Shown here: piece after piece, positions 27,955-36,018 of the stretch
How the letters are laid out: each line of letters begins with the position of its first letter
Numbering within the stretch: the stretch's first letter is position 1
Translations under genes and position numbers: made by a program
The notes under the pieces: model-generated
What the model was told of the DNA's origin: nothing
The model's database searches: none
Seen by the model: only the letters and a program-made list of their open reading frames with translations
Source of the DNA: Lewinella cohaerens DSM 23179
GTDB taxonomy: Bacteria; Bacteroidota; Bacteroidia; Chitinophagales; Saprospiraceae
Assembly (NCBI RefSeq): GCF_000379805.1
Contig: NZ_KB903537.1
Coordinates: forward strand, 19,039-83,038
Direction of reading: 5' to 3'
Length of the DNA stretch: 64,000 nucleotides

Positions 27955-29322
27955 ATGGCAATCTACAAAACACCAGGTGTTTATGTAGAAGAAACTTCAA
28001 ACGCTCCTCTTTCCGTTGCAGAAGTCGCTACTGCCATTCCTGCATTTATTGGATTTACACAAATAGTTCCCAAAACAGGCCCTAAAGTACCCGTGAGAAT
28101 TACTTCGATGCTGGAATATGAGGGGTTGTTTGGCAAGGCCAAACCCTATGCATACGACGTAAAAATAGTTCGTGACACAAACACGGCCAAACCCAGTATA
28201 ACCTCTATTGGCAAGGATGCCGCAGCCGAAAAAACCATTATTTACTACGCTTTGCAGCTCTATTTTACAAATGATGGAGGGCCTTGTTATATCGTCCCCT
28301 TAAGCGATGGCGACACCCACGAGGAGGGCTTGGAAGCTGTAGCCAGCGTAGACGAAGTCACGTTATTGGTTTGCCCGGATGCCGCAACAATTCATGCATC
28401 TTCGCCCCAAGGGGGAGCGAGTAATCCGTATTATGCTATTTGCCAAAAAGCACTACAGCAATGTGCTGACTCAAAGGATAGGTTTGCGATATTAGACGTC
28501 CTGGATACTGACTTAGAAGCCGCTGAGTTTCGAAATGAAATTGGGAACGAAAATTTAAAATGCGGAGCAGCCTACCTCCCCTATTTGAAGACCAATTTGT
28601 CCTATGGATACGATGAACCCCAGGTAGAGGTAACCATAGATCAAACTAAAACCCAAACGCTTGCTGAGCTGAGTAAAGACCAACCAAAAATCTACCGTTT
28701 TGTAAAAACAGCCTTAAATAATGCCCCCAAAGTCGTCTTACCGCCAAGTGCGGCTATAGCAGGTGTTTATGCCCGCGTTGACCAGAATCGTGGCGTTTGG
28801 AAAGCCCCAGCAAATGTGAGTGTAATAGGCATCGAAGGCCCAACAAGAAAGATAACGGACAGGGAACAAGCGTCATTGAATATCGACGCTACCGCCGGGA
28901 AGTCGATCAATACCATTCGCGCCTTTACCGGAAAAGGAACGCTGGTGTGGGGCGCCCGCACCTTAGCTGGTAACGACAACGAATGGCGCTACGTGCCCGT
29001 CAGGCGACTCTTTATCACGGTCGAGGAGTCTATACAAAAATCAACCTCCTTCGCCGTATTTGAACCGAATGATCACCCTACCTGGAAAAAGGTAGAAAAC
29101 ATGGTTGACAGTTATCTATATGGCCTCTGGCAACAGGGAGCTTTAGCTGGGTCCACGCCCAAGCAAGCCTACTTCATTAAGGTAGGCCTGAACCAAACAA
29201 TGACCGCCCAGGATATTCTAGACGGTAGAATGATCATAGAAATCGGCATGGCTGTGGTTCGCCCTGCGGAGTTTATGATTTTGCGGATTGTTCATAACAA
29301 TGGAGGAGCCATAGAAAGCTAG
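27955..29322 (+). CDS. Contractile tail sheath protein (phage tail / extracellular injection system type), orphan
   Basis: 455 residues from the ATG at 27955 (preceded by AAAGGTGAAAATT); the frame is open 16 codons upstream, but MAIYKTPGVYVEETSNAP is the classical sheath N-terminus. Later landmarks are VATAIPAFIGFTQ, VYARVDQNRGVWKAPAN (family: iaGvyArtDxxrGvwkAPAn), ITDREQASLN, GKGTLVWGARTL and RRLFITVEESIQKS. These match the small sheath proteins of Afp/PVC/MAC-like systems and T6SS-iv relatives. No tube, baseplate, ATPase or VgrG-like gene lies in the window, so this sheath is isolated. It sits between two copies of a small-gene 3' end, which suggests insertion by recombination. Confidence 0.9.
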   Translation: MAIYKTPGVYVEETSNAPLSVAEVATAIPAFIGFTQIVPKTGPKVPVRITSMLEYEGLFGKAKPYAYDVKIVRDTNTAKPSITSIGKDAAAEKTIIYYALQLYFTNDGGPCYIVPLSDGDTHEEGLEAVASVDEVTLLVCPDAATIHASSPQGGASNPYYAICQKALQQCADSKDRFAILDVLDTDLEAAEFRNEIGNENLKCGAAYLPYLKTNLSYGYDEPQVEVTIDQTKTQTLAELSKDQPKIYRFVKTALNNAPKVVLPPSAAIAGVYARVDQNRGVWKAPANVSVIGIEGPTRKITDREQASLNIDATAGKSINTIRAFTGKGTLVWGARTLAGNDNEWRYVPVRRLFITVEESIQKSTSFAVFEPNDHPTWKKVENMVDSYLYGLWQQGALAGSTPKQAYFIKVGLNQTMTAQDILDGRMIIEIGMAVVRPAEFMILRIVHNNGGAIES

Positions 29323-29326
29323 AGCT

Positions 29327-29515
29327 CTACTTTTCTGGGGTAGAAACGTTCTGCAACAATAGCAATCCATCAAAATGTTTAGACAGGTTCACCGAATTAG
29401 AATTACTCAGATCAACAAACGTATCTTTATACATTAACAAATCAGGGTCGTTATGCTCCAACTCTAGTCCTGAGTCAATATCTATCATTGCTTTCGCTCC
29501 TTCATTTCTCACCAT
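29327..29515 (-). CDS. Hypothetical 62-residue protein (possibly a remnant)
   Basis: Not recognised. It ends 5 bp from the stop of the sheath gene, on the opposite strand. The C-terminal ~30 codons are duplicated at 27594-27690. No signal peptide or membrane helix; the sequence is acidic (DIDSGLELEHNDPDLL). Because its intact upstream sequence could have been lost, it may itself be the 3' part of a longer former gene. The conservation of frame between the two copies (substitutions H/Y, T/I) argues that the segment was once coding. Confidence 0.4.
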   Translation of the reverse strand: MVRNEGAKAMIDIDSGLELEHNDPDLLMYKDTFVDLSNSNSVNLSKHFDGLLLLQNVSTPEK

Positions 29516-29548
29516 ATAGACAAACGCTCTAGTTTAGATAACTTGAAA

Positions 29549-30058
29549 TCACTCAATTACTATTCTTTTATTAAGCCCCACTTCAATGATTTTACGCAAA
29601 GTTTTATAGCCTATATCTGATCTACTGTTTTCAATCTTACTAATATAGGATTTCGATGTACCTACCTTCTGAGCAAGTTCCTCTTGGGTTATACCTGCTG
29701 ATATTCTTGCTTTTTTCAATGCTCGCCCTAGCTGGTACGCACTATCTCTTTCTTTATCTATTTTACTGTTTTCGTATAATACGACCGGATCCAAATCCAG
29801 CTCCACTTCAAATTCCATACCATTTGAGAGGCGAGTTACTTTTTTTATATCAGGCCAAGTAAGCGTAGCGTTTTTAATAATTACATTTTTCACTTTATCC
29901 TCATCATAAAGGTTTCTCAAAATGCTATCCGACTTTAGTTCTTTACTATTTAAAAATTTTAAAATATCTATGACTCTATACTCACCATTACTGAATACGC
30001 AGTATATTTCAAAGCCTTTAACTTCGTTAATTTTCAGAAGGTGAATTACATTTTTCAT
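29549..30058 (-). CDS. DUF2442 domain fused to an XRE-type helix-turn-helix regulator
   Basis: 169 residues. Residues ~1-95 match DUF2442 (FSNGEYRVIDILKFLNSKEL, then NATLTWPDIKKVTRLSNG with the family's W-P-x-x-x-x; LDLDPVVLYENSK). Residues ~105-165 are a Cro/C1-type HTH: LGRALKKARISAGITQEELA, KVGTSKSYISKIENSRSDI. It begins 17 bp after the DUF4160 gene. DUF4160-DUF2442 pairs are widespread and toxin-antitoxin-like in organisation; here the DUF2442 partner carries its own DNA-binding domain, so it could autoregulate through the 36-bp palindrome upstream of the operon. Confidence 0.85.
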   Translation of the reverse strand: MKNVIHLLKINEVKGFEIYCVFSNGEYRVIDILKFLNSKELKSDSILRNLYDEDKVKNVIIKNATLTWPDIKKVTRLSNGMEFEVELDLDPVVLYENSKIDKERDSAYQLGRALKKARISAGITQEELAQKVGTSKSYISKIENSRSDIGYKTLRKIIEVGLNKRIVIE

Positions 30059-30075
30059 AAATATCCTGTTGTATT

Positions 30076-30303
30076 TTAATCATTTAGACCATTCCATATT
30101 TCCATCAAAACTTCCTTATTCTCGCTTGCCCAATCCAAAATTTCTTTTTTCTTATTTTTTGGCAGCGTACCTTCTAGAATTTCTGAGGTCTCAATCTTTA
30201 TGATAGCCTTATATTCCGCAATAGAAGTATGAAAATGTGGTGGTGCATGATCTTGGAAAAACAATTGAATTTTAACTCCATTAATGGTAAAAAATGCCGG
30301 TAT
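30076..30303 (-). CDS. DUF4160 protein, probably starting at a non-ATG codon
   Basis: The DUF4160 core FFQDHAPPHFHTSIAEYKA is unmistakable (family: yfxDHxPPHFHvxYgeyxA). No ATG precedes it in frame. A TTG at 30264 would remove the normal first strand, while the frame upstream reads PAFFTINGVKIQLFFQDH, just like full-length homologs that begin MP. The codon before that CCG is ATA at 30301-30303, and a stop (TAA) lies four codons higher, so ATA (a rare start, or a mutated ATG) is my preferred start, giving 75 residues. The start codon overlaps the 36-bp palindrome. Probably the partner of the downstream DUF2442-XRE gene. Confidence 0.65.
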   Translation of the reverse strand: MPAFFTINGVKIQLFFQDHAPPHFHTSIAEYKAIIKIETSEILEGTLPKNKKKEILDWASENKEVLMEIWNGLND

Positions 30304-30333
30304 GTAGTTATCTAATTAGATAACTACATACCG
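30298..30333. promoter_or_regulatory. Perfect 36-bp palindrome at the head of the DUF4160/DUF2442 operon
   Basis: CGGTATGTAGTTATCTAA followed by its exact reverse complement, centre between 30315 and 30316, no spacer and no mismatch. It covers the 5' end of the DUF4160 frame. It could be an operator for the XRE protein or a cruciform/recombination site; there is no T-run beside it on either strand that would make it a terminator. Confidence 0.75.
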
Positions 30334-30396
30334 TAAGTATAGTTCATATACAAGTCAATCTCCAGTCTATTGGATATTTTCCTAGAAAGAACGAGG

Positions 30397-32274
30397 TCAC
30401 ATCCCACTCACAAAATCTAAAAAGACCTTTTTATGAAGTTCAAGGTCCAGATTAGGCGAAAGGGCTACACGGGCGATATAATCCTTATCGCCTTCTTTGG
30501 TGGTCCCTTGGGTAGAGGTGGCAGGTATGGTCCAGTAACAGCCTTTTAGCTGGCCATAGCTTACACAGTACTTGCTTTCGTGAGGAATTTCGTTAATCAT
30601 CAAATTGATTAACTTTAGATTCAGCGCTCTTTTGTAGGCTTCTTTTTCTTCCTCGGTATTCCCTTTTGTGGGCAGGTCTAAGGAAAAAACGGATGGCGTA
30701 AATCCTTCTTTTGCCAATTCTTCTGAAACAAAATTGATCTTCGCTGCTGGTAAGGCTTCCTTGATGAAATTTACAAAGGCGCGCGTATTTTCATAAGCTG
30801 CTTGTATCCTTTGATTCATGGAAGGCAACTGCTGCGCTAGTATTTCAACCTGAAGGTCCGTAGCTTCATTATCGCAAAGCTTTAAATGCTGATCTATCTT
30901 TTCCATCAGGGCTTCGCCCTTTGTATTTGCGACACAGTAGCCAGCGGTACACTTGCCGCCACTTGGGAATTTCGATCCACTAACGTAGGAAATTGTCCTG
31001 ATCGTTGAGAATACTCCATCTTCCCCTAAGAATTGGACATTAGGGCAAAACGTTTGGTCTAAAATAAACACTGGGTCGATAGCAGCCTCACCGCTTTGGG
31101 TTTTACGAGGAGCACTCAAAACATCCCTTAACTTTATAAGATCCGGAACTTCAACCCTGGGGTTTGTAGGGATTTCTGCGATGATGTAAGGGACCGCATT
31201 CTCATGAGCAACTTGGTTTAAAACGATGTCGATGCTTTGCACCATATCATGATCCCCATCAACGGGTAAGTCCAAGACCTCCACATTGTCAACACAAGCA
31301 GCCACTCGCCTTGCCTGATCATTGGTACCACCATAACAGTTGGGAGGAACAATAATCTTGATCGCCTTCCCCTGGTACTTTTCCAGAGCATCGTGCACCA
31401 AGCCCATCATGATCGCATACTGGATAGATAGTCCACTAGACCCTACAAGTGGCTTTGTATTGATACCCGTAATCTCTTTAATGGAATCTAAGACACGTGC
31501 TTTGTTCTTCTGGACATTGTTTTGCTTCTCTTCAGCAGCAGGCTCCTCTATCAGCGCCTTTAAAGCCGCAAGACAATTGGCTGGTGTCATGGCAATCGTC
31601 TCTCTTCTTCTAACATGTTGAATTTCGGAGATATAACCTTCATTTTGCTCTCCTTTCACGATTAATACACTACCAAGTTGAGGGTGTATATTGACAAAAA
31701 AGTCAACATTCAGGGAGCTGTCAATCGTACAAATTTCTTCTTGTTGAGAAACGAAGATAGTGCTGCCATCAAATGCGGTAATCTCCGCTACGTCCTCTAC
31801 CCTCTTCAATTCAAAATTATAACCGTAAACACGCTGCAGCAGGTCTACATCAAAAGAGGCAGGTAATTCATCGGTATAAATGATTTGAGTGTTCCTATTA
31901 TCCAACAGATTCTTTCTTAGAATTGCCATAATAGGAACCGTCTTTGACGAAAAACTTATTACACTTTCTGCATTAAGGTTGTTCATCCTGGCAATTGCCC
32001 ACTCGAGAACAGAAGACAGCGGATGACCTAACCGAATATAGTCGAAAGCAGTAGGTAATTCGCGGAGTGCCGAAGTTTCAGCATTATTGTCCTTAAACAA
32101 GATTTCAAACTGTTCCAGGAATTGAACCTTGGCCAATTTTTCATTAAAAATATCTAATCGATGGGTCGTTAGCTCCAACCAGTCTATTGGCATATTAGCT
32201 AATACCTCTTTAATATAATTCAGCATCTTATTGGTTTCGATCATTTCGTCCATACACAGGCCGAAAGTACACAT
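30397..32274 (-). CDS. Long PLP-dependent Cys/Met-metabolism-type enzyme with a novel N-terminal domain
   Basis: 625 residues, versus ~400 for the family. The C-terminal part (~255-625) follows the cystathionine-lyase plan: GSSGLSIQYAIMMG (PLP phosphate site), VPPNCYGGTNDQARR, cofactor Asp in VFILDQTFCPN and the Schiff-base Lys in YVSGSKFPSGGKCTAGY (canonical SaTKYxxGHxD; the HxD is replaced by KC). The first ~250 residues are not recognised; they include LRELPTAFDYIRLGHPLSSV and look like a degenerate second PLP-fold half. TACTTTCG, a near -7 box, overlaps the first codons at about 32264, so the true start may be the ATG at 32253 or 32226. Not part of an evident operon. Confidence 0.7.
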   Translation of the reverse strand: MCTFGLCMDEMIETNKMLNYIKEVLANMPIDWLELTTHRLDIFNEKLAKVQFLEQFEILFKDNNAETSALRELPTAFDYIRLGHPLSSVLEWAIARMNNLNAESVISFSSKTVPIMAILRKNLLDNRNTQIIYTDELPASFDVDLLQRVYGYNFELKRVEDVAEITAFDGSTIFVSQQEEICTIDSSLNVDFFVNIHPQLGSVLIVKGEQNEGYISEIQHVRRRETIAMTPANCLAALKALIEEPAAEEKQNNVQKNKARVLDSIKEITGINTKPLVGSSGLSIQYAIMMGLVHDALEKYQGKAIKIIVPPNCYGGTNDQARRVAACVDNVEVLDLPVDGDHDMVQSIDIVLNQVAHENAVPYIIAEIPTNPRVEVPDLIKLRDVLSAPRKTQSGEAAIDPVFILDQTFCPNVQFLGEDGVFSTIRTISYVSGSKFPSGGKCTAGYCVANTKGEALMEKIDQHLKLCDNEATDLQVEILAQQLPSMNQRIQAAYENTRAFVNFIKEALPAAKINFVSEELAKEGFTPSVFSLDLPTKGNTEEEKEAYKRALNLKLINLMINEIPHESKYCVSYGQLKGCYWTIPATSTQGTTKEGDKDYIARVALSPNLDLELHKKVFLDFVSGM

Positions 32275-32539
32275 TAGTTAGGCTTATTATAATGCCTTGA
32301 GGAGGCATTTTGTTTACTTGTGTTTAAGTTGCCAATAATTGACAATTATCCACTCTTTGCTAAATTAAATTTCACAACGGCTGCATTGTTCTCTATCTTT
32401 AATCGAGAGACCTTTGCAAAGGAATCATTGCTAATAGGGTAAGGCGAATCCGGAACTCCTAGAATGTTACTACTACAGCTAAATAGCCCGCTAAACAAAA
32501 GGGATGCGGTTTAGCGCCATACACGTTCCGGACAGGCAT

Positions 32540-33559
32540 TTATTCCATTTCGGCCAGTATACCAATCATTGTTTCATTAAACTTCTTCGGTTCCTCTTCT
32601 AATGGTCCGTGACCTGAATTCTCAAACCAGTACAACTTCTTCTTCGGGGATTTTAACTTATTCAACCACTCTTCTGCTAATTTTGATGGTATATTCCAAT
32701 CATGTCTTCCTTGCAATAAAAAGATTGGCGTTTCTATTTCTTCAATACGCTCTACATCTGTACCAAACATATCCTCCTGCATTTTTTTAGCGGAATGCTC
32801 CCATACTTTAAACCAGTCATAATCCTTGTAATCCTCGTAATAGGACATCGCCTTTTCTGTTTCCTCTTCAGAGGCTTTGTTAAACGTTGTACCATTGTAT
32901 TTATTCAACAGCACCCATTGCTGAAAGAATCTATCTAAATCACCTTCATAATAGGCTAAGTTTCTTAGGCTGTCTAAACGTTCTAAGGCCTCATCGTCAT
33001 TGGCTTTTATTGCCTGTTCAGTTAGCCAGCCTTGAGTAATTTGTATGCCCTTATTCATGTTTACTATTTGGGCTATCCCGATGTACGCACTATAGTCTTC
33101 TGGATAATCTTTCACCAAATTTATACCGACCAAACTCCCCCAGGAATAGCCTGCCAAAAACACTTTTTCCTGATCATATTCTGCTTTCAACCAGGTGGTT
33201 AATTGATGCCCATCCTTTATTATCTGTTCTAGGGTTAAGTTCTCTGGCGTTGGATTTTTTCCATAGCTGTTTCCAGCCCCTCTCTGTTCCCATATTACTA
33301 AAGTGTATTCCTCTGCAATTTGAGAATTATAATACCTCAATTGAGGCGTTTGAGGCCACCCTGGTCCTCCATGTATAAATAATAATATTGGATTCTTATT
33401 TGATGATCCTATTATCTCTACATATTGCAACGCTCCTCCTAAATCCAGAAACAGCTTTTCGTTTACAGGTTCTTCCGATGAGATCGATTTACTGCTATTG
33501 GTTTCAAGCTTACACGAAACCAGTAACAGCAGGGTCAATATCAATGCTATATGTTTCAT
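32540..33559 (-). CDS. Lipoprotein alpha/beta hydrolase (proline iminopeptidase-like)
   Basis: 339 residues from the ATG at 33559, which starts a lipoprotein signal (MKHIALILTLLLLVSC with the lipobox LVSC). The frame is open 34 codons higher but that would bury the signal. Catalytic signs are HGGPGWPQT (oxyanion loop, prolyl-aminopeptidase style), the nucleophile elbow GYSWGS, the acid in QGRHDWNIPS and the histidine in NSGHGPLEE. WEQRGAGNSYG is typical of the S33 family (DqRGxGxS). Anchored outside the cytoplasm; likely a peptidase or esterase, substrate unknown. Confidence 0.87.
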   Translation of the reverse strand: MKHIALILTLLLLVSCKLETNSSKSISSEEPVNEKLFLDLGGALQYVEIIGSSNKNPILLFIHGGPGWPQTPQLRYYNSQIAEEYTLVIWEQRGAGNSYGKNPTPENLTLEQIIKDGHQLTTWLKAEYDQEKVFLAGYSWGSLVGINLVKDYPEDYSAYIGIAQIVNMNKGIQITQGWLTEQAIKANDDEALERLDSLRNLAYYEGDLDRFFQQWVLLNKYNGTTFNKASEEETEKAMSYYEDYKDYDWFKVWEHSAKKMQEDMFGTDVERIEEIETPIFLLQGRHDWNIPSKLAEEWLNKLKSPKKKLYWFENSGHGPLEEEPKKFNETMIGILAEME

Positions 33560-33703
33560 ATTTTCTTTTGATTGAAGATAACTCAAGCTAGTGCGCCGGA
33601 ACGAGGAATGAGCATGATCGTACCTGCAAAGTTCTGAGTCATTAAGCGAATGCTCACCCAATATAAAACTTCTGACGGTTTCCGAGGGTGGTCAATTTTT
33701 CCA

Positions 33704-34867
33704 TTACCCCTGCAAAAGCCCCCGCAACCCCAGCACCGGCCCTACCGCCAACGCTAAAAACAAATATGCCGGGGCCACCTCCAATTGTAAATAATTGAGC
33801 AACTGGATGCTTAAGATGGTAATCGAAAAACCAAGGCAGTTAACAATCGTCAGAGCGGTCCCCTTTTTCTCAGCAGGAGCATTTTGCGCTACCAACGTAG
33901 AAAAAAGCGGTGAATCAGCCACTACAACCATTCCCCAAAAGACGAGAAACAAAGCAAATACAACGGCAGGCGCGTACAGGAAAAACAGCGGCGAAAGCAA
34001 GCAACACACCCCAGACAGCGCCAAGGCCATCGCCGCTATCTTGCGGGCACCAAAGCGCAACGACAAATAACCACCCAATACGCACGCCATCCCGCCAACA
34101 CCAATAACCACAAAGGACAAAACAGGGATACTAAAACCAACCGCTGGGTGTAGCTGAATATAGGCTAGCAATGCCACAGGCACAAAAGCCCAAAAAGCAT
34201 ACAGCTCCCACATGTGACCAAAGTAACCAAAGGCCGCCGCCCGAAAGGAACGGTCTTTGAACACGCTAAAGAAGGCGCCAACGTCCAGCCCTTGCCCTGC
34301 TCGGCGGTGAGGACCATCCGGCACCAATACCAACATCAAAGTACCGCCCAGCAGCGCTAACCCCGAGGTGATCAATAATACATATCGCCAAGGCCAGTCG
34401 CCGCTGAAGGCCTGCAACAGGTGCGGGAATGCCGTACCCAGCACCAACGCCCCCACCAAATAGCCCAGCGACTTGCCCAAGCCCTGCGCGTAATAATCGG
34501 CAGCAATCTTCATGCCTACAGGGTAAATACCAGCCAGGCTGCACCCCATCAAAAAACGTAGCAACAGCAAGGTAAACGGCGTATTGTACGCGCCAATAGA
34601 GACAACATTGAACAGCGCGCCCAGCACTGCACACGCAAAAAACACCTTCGCTGGTGAAAACCGATCCGCAATCGTTAGTAAAGCAAACAACAGCGTGCCC
34701 GCAATAAAACCAAATTGTACCGCCGATGTGAGGTTCCCCAACGCACTCACCGGCAAGGAAAAGTCTACCACCAAATCAGCCATCACCGCATTACCGGCAA
34801 ACCACAAGGATGTACAACAAAATTGAGCAATAACGATGACGGGCAGGATATGACGCGGTATTTTCAT
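33704..34867 (-). CDS. MFS transporter
   Basis: 387 residues with twelve predicted hydrophobic helices. Loop motifs include LLTIADRFSPAKVF after TM2 (a relaxed motif A, DRF.) and RFLMGCSLAGIYPVGMKIAADYY in TM4-5, close to the CynX/NarK-like group and other small-anion or drug exporters. The gene is GC-richer and more Ala/Leu-heavy than its neighbours. Substrate is unknown and no adjacent enzyme suggests one. CTATTTTG lies about 4 bp upstream of the start and may be part of its promoter. Confidence 0.85.
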   Translation of the reverse strand: MKIPRHILPVIVIAQFCCTSLWFAGNAVMADLVVDFSLPVSALGNLTSAVQFGFIAGTLLFALLTIADRFSPAKVFFACAVLGALFNVVSIGAYNTPFTLLLLRFLMGCSLAGIYPVGMKIAADYYAQGLGKSLGYLVGALVLGTAFPHLLQAFSGDWPWRYVLLITSGLALLGGTLMLVLVPDGPHRRAGQGLDVGAFFSVFKDRSFRAAAFGYFGHMWELYAFWAFVPVALLAYIQLHPAVGFSIPVLSFVVIGVGGMACVLGGYLSLRFGARKIAAMALALSGVCCLLSPLFFLYAPAVVFALFLVFWGMVVVADSPLFSTLVAQNAPAEKKGTALTIVNCLGFSITILSIQLLNYLQLEVAPAYLFLALAVGPVLGLRGLLQG

Positions 34868-34900
34868 GCCCGCAAAATAGACGATTTTCAGGGTTTACAA

Positions 34901-34928
34901 GGTGTAAAAGTGTAAAAGTGTAAGGGTT
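34901..34928. repeat. GTGTAAA/GTGTAAG heptamer array
   Basis: GGTGTAAAAGTGTAAAAGTG and TAAGGG form about three heptamer-like units just upstream of the MFS gene. Related arrays lie at 35219-35243, 35419-35455 (inverted), 38885-38900, 49751-49794, 53036-53120, 60066-60103 and 60249-60310. Confidence 0.7.
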
Positions 34929-34944
34929 CGTCGGGATACCGTCC

Positions 34945-35050
34945 TCGGCTTCAGCCCTAAGGTTCGGGCACATTTTCGTGTATGATTTTGACCTCTCCGA
35001 GGTGTTTCTTTTGATCCCCGCTCTTGATTTGATTAGATGTCTAACCGCCC
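34945..35050. repeat. Dispersed spacer repeat, block B
   Basis: The stretch containing TTTTGACCTCTCCGAGGTGT and GATCCCCGCTCTTGATTTGA is a diverged reverse-complement copy of 38010-38085 (TTTTGACCTTTCCGAGGTAT on that minus strand). The hairpin CCTCtCCGAGG lies within it. The copies are not coding in any shared frame. Confidence 0.65.
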
Positions 35051-35098
35051 AGACGTTGATTGAAAGCGCTTATGTGTTCTTTTATGACCTTACATGTT

Positions 35099-35140
35099 CA
35101 AAAAAAAACCGGAAGCAGCTAAAAGCTATCCTCCGGTTCC
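35099..35140 (-). terminator. Intrinsic terminator of the sulfur operon
   Basis: On the minus strand AACCGGA(gGATAGC) pairs with (AGCTgcT)TCCGGTT and is followed by TTTTTT. It is the only terminator-like signal downstream of the DsrE-like gene but lies about 340 bp past that stop codon, beyond a segment flanked by 18-bp direct repeats. Confidence 0.8.
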
Positions 35141-35146
35141 TATAGT

Positions 35147-35476
35147 TCCGACTTTGTTTGTTATGTTCACCTGGTGGTGGCAGCGAGTCTATTCCGCTAC
35201 GCGTGGTCGATTGAGGTCAACATTTACACACTTACACCTAGGCTGTCCAACCTGGCTGATAATTCAGGTTACGCGTGGCTTTAGCCCGCAAGGAGTTCTC
35301 TCCGTTCTAGGGGTGCGGGCTGAAGCCCGCGCAACCTGGCTGAGGGCAACTCTACCTGGCAATTTAGCCTGTCAAGAAAGCGCTAAAATCCGTCGCATCA
35401 GAAAAGCACCAGATTGGACACCCTACACTTACACCCATCCAACCCTTACACCTTTAACTCCGACTTTGTTTGTTAT
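35147..35476. mobile_element. Segment bounded by 18-bp perfect direct repeats (small insertion)
   Basis: TCCGACTTTGTTTGTTAT occurs at 35147-35164 and again at 35459-35476, 312 bp apart, the right copy ending 2 bp before the DsrE-like stop codon. Between them are inverted GTGTAAG-type arrays (35219-35243; 35419-35455) and a REP-like inverted pair around CGTGGCTTTAGCCCGCA and TGCGGGCTGAAGCCCGCG. No gene is supported inside; an open frame across it (35094-35486) is low-complexity and repeat-derived. Confidence 0.65.
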
Positions 35477-35478
35477 TA

Positions 35479-35958
35479 CTAGATGAACACCACATGGGTA
35501 CCCTCCCCTTCCGCGCGACCATAGAAATCACCTACCGTCAGTACGCCATCCAGGTCATCAATGAGGTCTTTCTCTTCGAGGTCAAACATATCCATGGCCA
35601 GCTTACAGGCCCATATTTTGGTACCAGATGCCGTGAGGATTTCCAGAAACTCATCAATGGGGGGAATATCCAAATCCTCAATCTTTTTCTTCATCATCTT
35701 GGTCGCCATAGCTTCCATGCCTGGCAAACCGCCTAGCATACTCGGGATGTGCATGGCCGGGTTGCCTACCGTAGCTACGTGCAGGTGTTCTAGCCTAGAC
35801 TTCTGGATAGCTTCCAGGCCGAAGAACGTGAAGAAAATCTCAGATTCAATCCCTTCCATCCGGGCACCATTAGCCAGAATAAAGCAGGCATATACATTGT
35901 CTAAAGTCGCTTTAGACAATATGAGCATCATTTTCTTTACTTTATTATTCTTTTCCAT
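35479..35958 (-). CDS. DsrE/DsrF-like sulfur-relay protein
   Basis: 159 residues, cytoplasmic. The DsrE-like fold is indicated by KKMMLILSKATLDNVYACFI at the N-terminus, a GMEAM/Met-rich middle, and KIWACKLAMDMFDLEEKDLI near 115-131. Cys118 corresponds to the conserved sulfur-carrying cysteine of the DsrE-like peroxiredoxin/DsrE2-3 group; Cys25 is the only other cysteine. It is last of three genes (SQR-like, TusE/DsrC-like, DsrE-like) in one transcription unit (60-bp gap), so it is probably a persulfide carrier for sulfur delivered by the flavoprotein. Confidence 0.85.
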   Translation of the reverse strand: MEKNNKVKKMMLILSKATLDNVYACFILANGARMEGIESEIFFTFFGLEAIQKSRLEHLHVATVGNPAMHIPSMLGGLPGMEAMATKMMKKKIEDLDIPPIDEFLEILTASGTKIWACKLAMDMFDLEEKDLIDDLDGVLTVGDFYGRAEGEGTHVVFI

Positions 35959-36018
35959 TATTGCTTATTTAGTTTAGCGTACTTTTCTCCTCGCAAGAAA
36001 TCTCCAAAGGAGGAAAGA

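Noticed and set aside
27955-29322. Complete contractile injection system or prophage
   Set aside because: Only the sheath gene is present; the neighbours are kinases, a DUF pair and metabolic genes.
35094-35486. Open frame of 130 codons with a Trp/Pro-rich, repeat-derived sequence
   Set aside because: It runs through the 18-bp direct repeats, REP-like arms and GTGTAAG arrays and has no protein-like pattern.
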